Origin: DATMXS01 sp035561355
GTDB lineage: Bacteria > Acidobacteriota > Terriglobia > Bryobacterales > Bryobacteraceae
Direction: 5' to 3'
Assembly (NCBI GenBank): GCA_035561355.1
Contig: DATMXS010000060.1
Span: 1-64,000, forward strand
Length of the DNA: 64,000 nt
Positions 60,288 to 64,000 of the stretch are shown here, one piece after another (the stretch's first letter is position 1; each line of letters begins with the position of its first letter). The notes under the pieces were generated by a model. That model saw only the letters and a list, made by a program, of their open reading frames with translations, had not been told where the DNA came from and ran no database searches. A program made the translations under genes and the position numbers.

Positions 60288-61751
60288 ATGACTCGCAGGA
60301 CATTTGTAAGCGCAGCCGCCGTTCCTGTGTCCACCTTGGCGGCGCAGCCCGCCCCGCAGATCCGGACCGGTGACGATGTCGGCAACCAGAAGCTAGTGAT
60401 GATCGGCGCCGGGAGTGCGATGTTTACCCAGGGACTGATCATTGATTGGATCCGCCGGAAGTACCAGGGCGACTGGGAAATTGCGCTTGTCGACATCAAC
60501 CCCGTCGTCCTCGATGCTACGGAAAAGATGGTCCGGCGCTACATGCTCTCGGCCGAGAAGCCGGCGAAGATCGTGGCCAGCCTGGACCGGCGGGAGGTGC
60601 TTCCCGGAGCGACGCTCGTCGTGACGACCATCGGCGTAGGCAGTCGGCGTGCCTGGGAGCAGGACGTGTTCATTCCGCGGAAGTATGGAATCTTCCAGCC
60701 GGTGGGTGACTCCGTCATGGCCGGGGGAGTGTCCCGCTCAATGCGGATGATTCCGCCGATGCTTGATATCGCGCGCGACGTGCACAGGATCTGCCCGCAG
60801 GCGCGATTCATCAACTACTCCAATCCGATGACTGCCATCGTCCGCGCAATCCGCCGCGAGACGCAGGCCAATGTCACCGGCCTGTGCATCGGAACGCAGC
60901 AGACCCTGCAATACCTCGCGAGACTGGCCGACGTCCCCATGGCAAACGTTACCGCGCGCTGGTGCGGCGTGAATCACCTGACGTGGATCACGGAATTTCG
61001 CCAGGATGGCGTCGATCTGTGGCCCAGGCTCCGTACAAAAGTGGCGCAGTTGAGGGCGAAAGGCGTCCCCGTCGGCAGGCTCGGCCGGTCATTCTCCGAA
61101 GCTGGCGGCAAGCCGCTACGGCACGAGCAAGAGATGACGATGCCGTTCAGCTGGGAACTGTTCGATCAATTCGGCGCTTTTCCAGCCGTGCTCGACCGGC
61201 ATGCGATGGAGTTCTTTCCGCAGCGGTTCCCGCGTGGGCAATACCTGGGTGGCACGCTGGGCGTAGACATTTATTCGTTCGAAGCGGTGATCCAGAGTGG
61301 AGACAAAATCTACGAGCGAACGATCAGCCTAGCTAAAGGAAGCGGCCCGATCGAGGATGCGCGGCTGAACGCCACATCCGGCGAGCACTCGCAGTTCATG
61401 GACATTCTGGACAGTTGGACACACGATTCCCGGCGCTGGTACTCGGTCAATACCCAGAACAATGGCGCGGTCTCGAACCTGCCGGCGGCCGGCGTGCTCG
61501 AGATTCCGGCGGTAGCGCGGAAACAGGGCATGGCTCCCCTTCCCCTCGGGGAGGCTCCGTCCCGGGTAGCGAGCATCACCATGCACCGCATTGCCACCGC
61601 TGAGGCGACCGTAGAGGCGGCCGTGACTGGCGATCGCAAAATGTTTGCGGAAGCGCTGATTATGGACGGCGTTCCCGACCAAACGACGGCCGACAAGCTT
61701 GTGGAGGACTTGCTCAAGGCCCACAAGGAACACCTGCCGCAGTTCGCCTGA
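60288..61751 (+). CDS. Tat-exported family 4 glycosidase (GH4), second copy
   Basis: The 487-residue protein has a Tat-type start (MTRRTFVSAAAVPVSTLAA) and the same GH4 core as the 50994 copy: IGAGSAMFTQGL, VTTIGVGSRRAWEQD, FINYSNPMTAI, GLCIGTQQT and GVNHLTWI, ending HLPQFA like its paralogue. An insertion of about 30 residues (GVPVGRLGRSFSEAGG region) distinguishes it. ATG 60288 sits behind GAAGGAG at 60276-60282. It closes the lacI-pfkB-SIS-GH4 set. Confidence 0.93.
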   Translation: MTRRTFVSAAAVPVSTLAAQPAPQIRTGDDVGNQKLVMIGAGSAMFTQGLIIDWIRRKYQGDWEIALVDINPVVLDATEKMVRRYMLSAEKPAKIVASLDRREVLPGATLVVTTIGVGSRRAWEQDVFIPRKYGIFQPVGDSVMAGGVSRSMRMIPPMLDIARDVHRICPQARFINYSNPMTAIVRAIRRETQANVTGLCIGTQQTLQYLARLADVPMANVTARWCGVNHLTWITEFRQDGVDLWPRLRTKVAQLRAKGVPVGRLGRSFSEAGGKPLRHEQEMTMPFSWELFDQFGAFPAVLDRHAMEFFPQRFPRGQYLGGTLGVDIYSFEAVIQSGDKIYERTISLAKGSGPIEDARLNATSGEHSQFMDILDSWTHDSRRWYSVNTQNNGAVSNLPAAGVLEIPAVARKQGMAPLPLGEAPSRVASITMHRIATAEATVEAAVTGDRKMFAEALIMDGVPDQTTADKLVEDLLKAHKEHLPQFA

Positions 61752-62092
61752 TTGAGGACGCCGAAAGCACACGATACGGCTCAATATCTGAGCGTTCTCG
61801 CCAGCGTGAGACTCAGATTCGGCGGCGCCGACGGCCGCGCCCCGTTCGGAGACACTCGGAGGGACAAGAATGATCGTGAGACTCCGTGATTCCGACATTC
61901 CTCTCCCCCGAATGACCCTGACCCCGCATGGGCGGGCCATCCCGCGTCTATTTGTGCCCGACCGACGGTGCTTCAACGGTGGTTCACACCGCTCGGAAAT
62001 TTCTATCCCCCAGATTCTGAAGCAGCACCCCTCCCCGTAGCCCCTGAAACCCTTGACACCGCCCGTTACTCTCGAAGCGGAGAACTGAACCA
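61752..62092. other. Intergenic stretch after the GH4 gene
   Basis: Apart from the doubtful small ORF at 61870, nothing recognisable is present. A TTGACA at 62053-62058 has no acceptable -10 partner. GC-rich inverted pieces near 61822-61842 could form a hairpin, without a following T tract. Confidence 0.45.
61870..62040 (+). CDS. Possible small ORF of 56 codons
   Basis: An ATG at 61870 behind GGAGGG (61858-61863) opens a 56-codon frame ending TAG at 62038. The product (MIVRLRDSDIPLPRM and onward) is unfamiliar, Arg/Pro-rich and without clear signal or membrane segment. Only the ribosome-binding site supports it. Confidence 0.2.
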   Translation: MIVRLRDSDIPLPRMTLTPHGRAIPRLFVPDRRCFNGGSHRSEISIPQILKQHPSP

Positions 62093-63027
62093 GTGTCAGG
62101 TACCGCAATTCATCATTGTTCATCACCCGCAGCGATGATGAACGGCCACACCTCCCTTTCCGAATCACACTCAGCCATACCCGTACGTCCCGAATCGGTC
62201 GCTCCAGATGCGGCTGGCTCCGCCGCCGTTCATCACTTTTCATCACCTGCGAAAACGCCGCCCGCGCTATCCGCGAGCGACGGGCCACAGACGACGACTG
62301 CGAGTCAGGCGAGCACCGCTGAGCTACAATGCCGGGTAGCCACCGGACTCGCCCAAGGCATGTCGGTCACGTCCGCCGCGCGTGCCGCCGGCGTCCACCG
62401 CACCGCAATTCATCACTGGCAGCGCACGTCGAAGGAGTTCTGCGCCGCCGTCGAACAGGCCCGCCGCGAGTTCACGGAGTCGTTCGCAGATGACCTGCTC
62501 GACTTGGCACACTCTGCCGTCCGCACCCTGCAAAACCTACTCTCGGATCCCAAGACCCCTCCTGCCGTCCGCCTCAAAGCCGCCCTCGCCGTCCTCGAAC
62601 GGCCTCAATTCCCGAACCGCGGCTGGAACCTCCCCGTGCGCCTCGAAACCCCGCGCCGGCAGGCAGCCCTCGATGGCATGGCGGAACTCGAAGCCGATTA
62701 CCGCATCGTCCGCATGACCGAAGCGATCCGCAAACACGATGAAAGTGCCGCAGCCGAAACGAACCCAACCGTGCCGCGACCGTTAGGGAGCGATGGCGTA
62801 GAACATTACGAACCCGGCGCGCCCTCAGTGGCCGGGCGCCCAACTGAGCCGCGCGCGTCGGCAAGCGGCAGCGCAGAATGCTGCGAACCGGCGAACTCCC
62901 GCCGCGAGCCGCGAGCGCAGCGAGCCCGCAACGCCCTCTGCCCTGCGGTTCCCGCCAGAAATATAAGCGCTGCTGCGGAAAAGACGCGCCGCCGGTGATC
63001 ACCCCCCTACGCCGTAGTGCCGCCTGA
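62093..63027 (+). pseudogene. HTH protein with SEC-C zinc motif, broken by a 1-nt frameshift
   Basis: From GTG 62093 the frame has a helix-turn-helix segment near residues 78-110 (ATGLAQGMSVTSAARAAGVH), a helical middle part (DDLLDLAHSAVRTLQNLL, PAVRLKAALAVLERP) and an Arg-rich linker. At 62942-62943 one C is missing. In the written frame translation ends at 62998; adding one base restores LCPCGSRQKYKRCCGKD, a textbook SEC-C zinc motif, and extends to TGA at 63027. HTH proteins of this type with SEC-C tails are common, poorly characterised acidobacterial genes, possibly mobile-element-linked. The true start may lie downstream, near the HTH. Confidence 0.75.
62102..62415. repeat. TTCATCA motif cluster and 14-nt direct repeat
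   Basis: ACCGCAATTCATCA occurs exactly at 62102-62115 and 62402-62415. TTCATCA occurs five times (62109, 62119, 62229, 62239, 62409), and GTTCATCA/TGATGAAC (62118-62125, 62136-62143) form an 8-bp inverted repeat. They lie around the start of the HTH gene. Confidence 0.6.
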
Positions 63028-63112
63028 GACTGACCGGTTTTGGTCTCCTTGCCCGCGCTCGACAAGAGTTGTGGTACAGAATGGAATCCGGGTTGAACCA
63101 GGAACTACAAGA

Positions 63113-64000
63113 ATGAAAGCCAATCGTCGCCGATTCATTTCGACCAGCCTTGCAGGAGGCCTGGCCTCCCTGCCGTTGTCCGCCTCTTCCGGCCGTGTTA
63201 CCGGGCCGGATTCATCGGATCCGGCCGCGCCCTGTGCGGATTCCGCGGCCCTGAAGGCGCGGTATGCCAGCCTCGACGCCATATTGAAGCAACCCGTGTT
63301 GAAGAGGCAGTTCTTCAACGCACCCGTTATCATCGAATCTGTCGAACTGCTTCGCTTGAACAACAGTTTCCTTTGCAGAGTACGTTCCCGTGATGGAGCG
63401 GAAGGAATCTCTGTCGCTCACAGCGGCATGAGCACGCTATTTCCCATTTTCCTCAGAAACCTGCAGCCTTTCTTCCTCGGAAAGGACGCACGGGAACTGG
63501 ACCTCATCCTGGAGAAGGTCTACATCTTCGGTTTTAACTTCCGATACAACGGCATCACTCTCGGCCTGCCCCTCGCGACCATCGAGTTCGCGATTCTCGA
63601 TATGCTCGGGCGCATCGCCAACAAGCCGGTCGGTCAGCTGATTGGAGAAATCCACAATCCTCAAGTCGGCGTGTACGTCGCGACCGAATGGCGCGAGAAG
63701 CCGGTGGAGGAATCCATCGACCTCATCAAGAAGGCCTTCTCCGCGTATGACGCACACGCGCTCAAAATCAAGGTCGGTGGCCTGATGTTCATGACCACCG
63801 ATATGTATGCCGTCGGCCCTCCCGGAAGAACCGAGAAGATGATTCCCCTCGTCCGCAAGACGTTCGGCGACGACGTCGCTCTTTATGCCGATTCGAACAG
63901 CTTCTATTCGGTGCAGGAGGCCATCCGTGTCGGCAAGCTGCTCGAAGAATATAAGTACAGATACTTCGAAGAGCCCGTGATGTTCGACCACATCGAGGAG
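63113..64000 (+). CDS. Tat-exported enolase-superfamily (mandelate racemase/muconate cycloisomerase) enzyme, 3' end cut by window edge
   Basis: The visible 296 residues start with MKANRRRFISTSLAGGLAS, a Tat-like signal. The catalytic barrel follows: ALKIKVGGL supplies the Lys-x-Lys base motif, LYADSNSFY a metal-binding Asp, and RYFEEPV a metal-binding Glu. These fit the mandelate racemase/muconate-lactonising group, which abstracts a proton next to a carboxylate of an acid sugar or similar compound. ATG 63113 lies behind CAGGA at 63099-63103. The frame is open to the window end. Possibly part of a further catabolic locus downstream. Confidence 0.88.
   Translation, partial: MKANRRRFISTSLAGGLASLPLSASSGRVTGPDSSDPAAPCADSAALKARYASLDAILKQPVLKRQFFNAPVIIESVELLRLNNSFLCRVRSRDGAEGISVAHSGMSTLFPIFLRNLQPFFLGKDARELDLILEKVYIFGFNFRYNGITLGLPLATIEFAILDMLGRIANKPVGQLIGEIHNPQVGVYVATEWREKPVEESIDLIKKAFSAYDAHALKIKVGGLMFMTTDMYAVGPPGRTEKMIPLVRKTFGDDVALYADSNSFYSVQEAIRVGKLLEEYKYRYFEEPVMFDHIEE

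Noticed and set aside
61329..62288. 319-residue minus-strand frame over the GH4 end and intergenic region
   Set aside because: Mostly shadow of GH4; the remainder is low complexity with no family match.
1..64000. tRNA, rRNA, CRISPR arrays, intact insertion sequences or prophage
   Set aside because: No cloverleaf, repeat-spacer pattern, transposase with terminal repeats or phage structural genes were seen by eye; a short tRNA could still be missed without a search tool.

Overview
The window is GC-rich bacterial DNA, most likely from an acidobacterium of the Bryobacterales / Candidatus Solibacter group. The best lineage marker is the C-terminal domain of the protein at 42954-45062, which matches the TIGR03437 domain expanded in Solibacter. 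Supporting signs are a very large Oar-like TonB-dependent receptor with a carboxypeptidase-regulatory N-terminal domain, several Tat-exported enzymes, and many GTG/TTG starts. This placement is inference from recognised families; no search was run.

Layout. 1-849 is the end of a DUF4398-like protein gene. 862-1427 (minus) is a decayed sugar O-acetyltransferase gene with three frameshifts. After an 820-nt gap holding a candidate promoter and two ops-like direct repeats, a 37-gene exopolysaccharide locus runs from 2249 to 45062, all on the plus strand. Its largest internal gap is about 90 nt and many stop/start codons overlap, so it looks like one transcription unit of about 43 kb. A NusG/RfaH/UpxY-type antiterminator heads it. 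Then come a small RHH-like protein, an HprK-like kinase / PqqD-like protein / NTP_transf_5 nucleotidyltransferase trio, and Wza and Wzc export proteins. Next are glycosyltransferases, an asparagine synthetase, a methyltransferase, a deacetylase, a Wzy-like polymerase, a CapK-like adenylate-forming enzyme, an initiating sugar transferase, an aminotransferase, a FlaA1/PglF-type dehydratase and a Wzm/Wzt ABC exporter. A nonulosonic-acid section at 26.8-40.3 kb holds two CMP-sugar synthetases, two NeuB-type synthases, a PtmE-like CBS-nucleotidyltransferase, a LegC-like aminotransferase, a sugar formyltransferase and an AAC(3)-DUF4910 fusion. The locus ends with two more transferase-like genes and a secreted beta-helix protein.

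Downstream, a second beta-helix protein with three PKD-like repeats (45089-47785, minus) converges on the first. A membrane mannosyltransferase-like gene and two small conserved genes follow. From 50864 a probable carbohydrate-use locus begins: a promoter with a perfect LacI-type operator, a Tat-signal GH4 glycosidase, a TonB-dependent receptor, a Kelch protein, then an overlapping set lacI - pfkB kinase - double-SIS sugar isomerase/deaminase - second Tat-signal GH4. The pattern suggests periplasmic release of a sugar (possibly an aminosugar or Amadori compound), phosphorylation and isomerisation/deglycation, under control of the local LacI protein.

The right end holds an HTH protein whose SEC-C zinc motif is pushed out of frame by one missing base, and the 5' part of a Tat-exported enolase-superfamily enzyme cut by the window edge. 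I saw no tRNA, rRNA, CRISPR array or intact insertion sequence.
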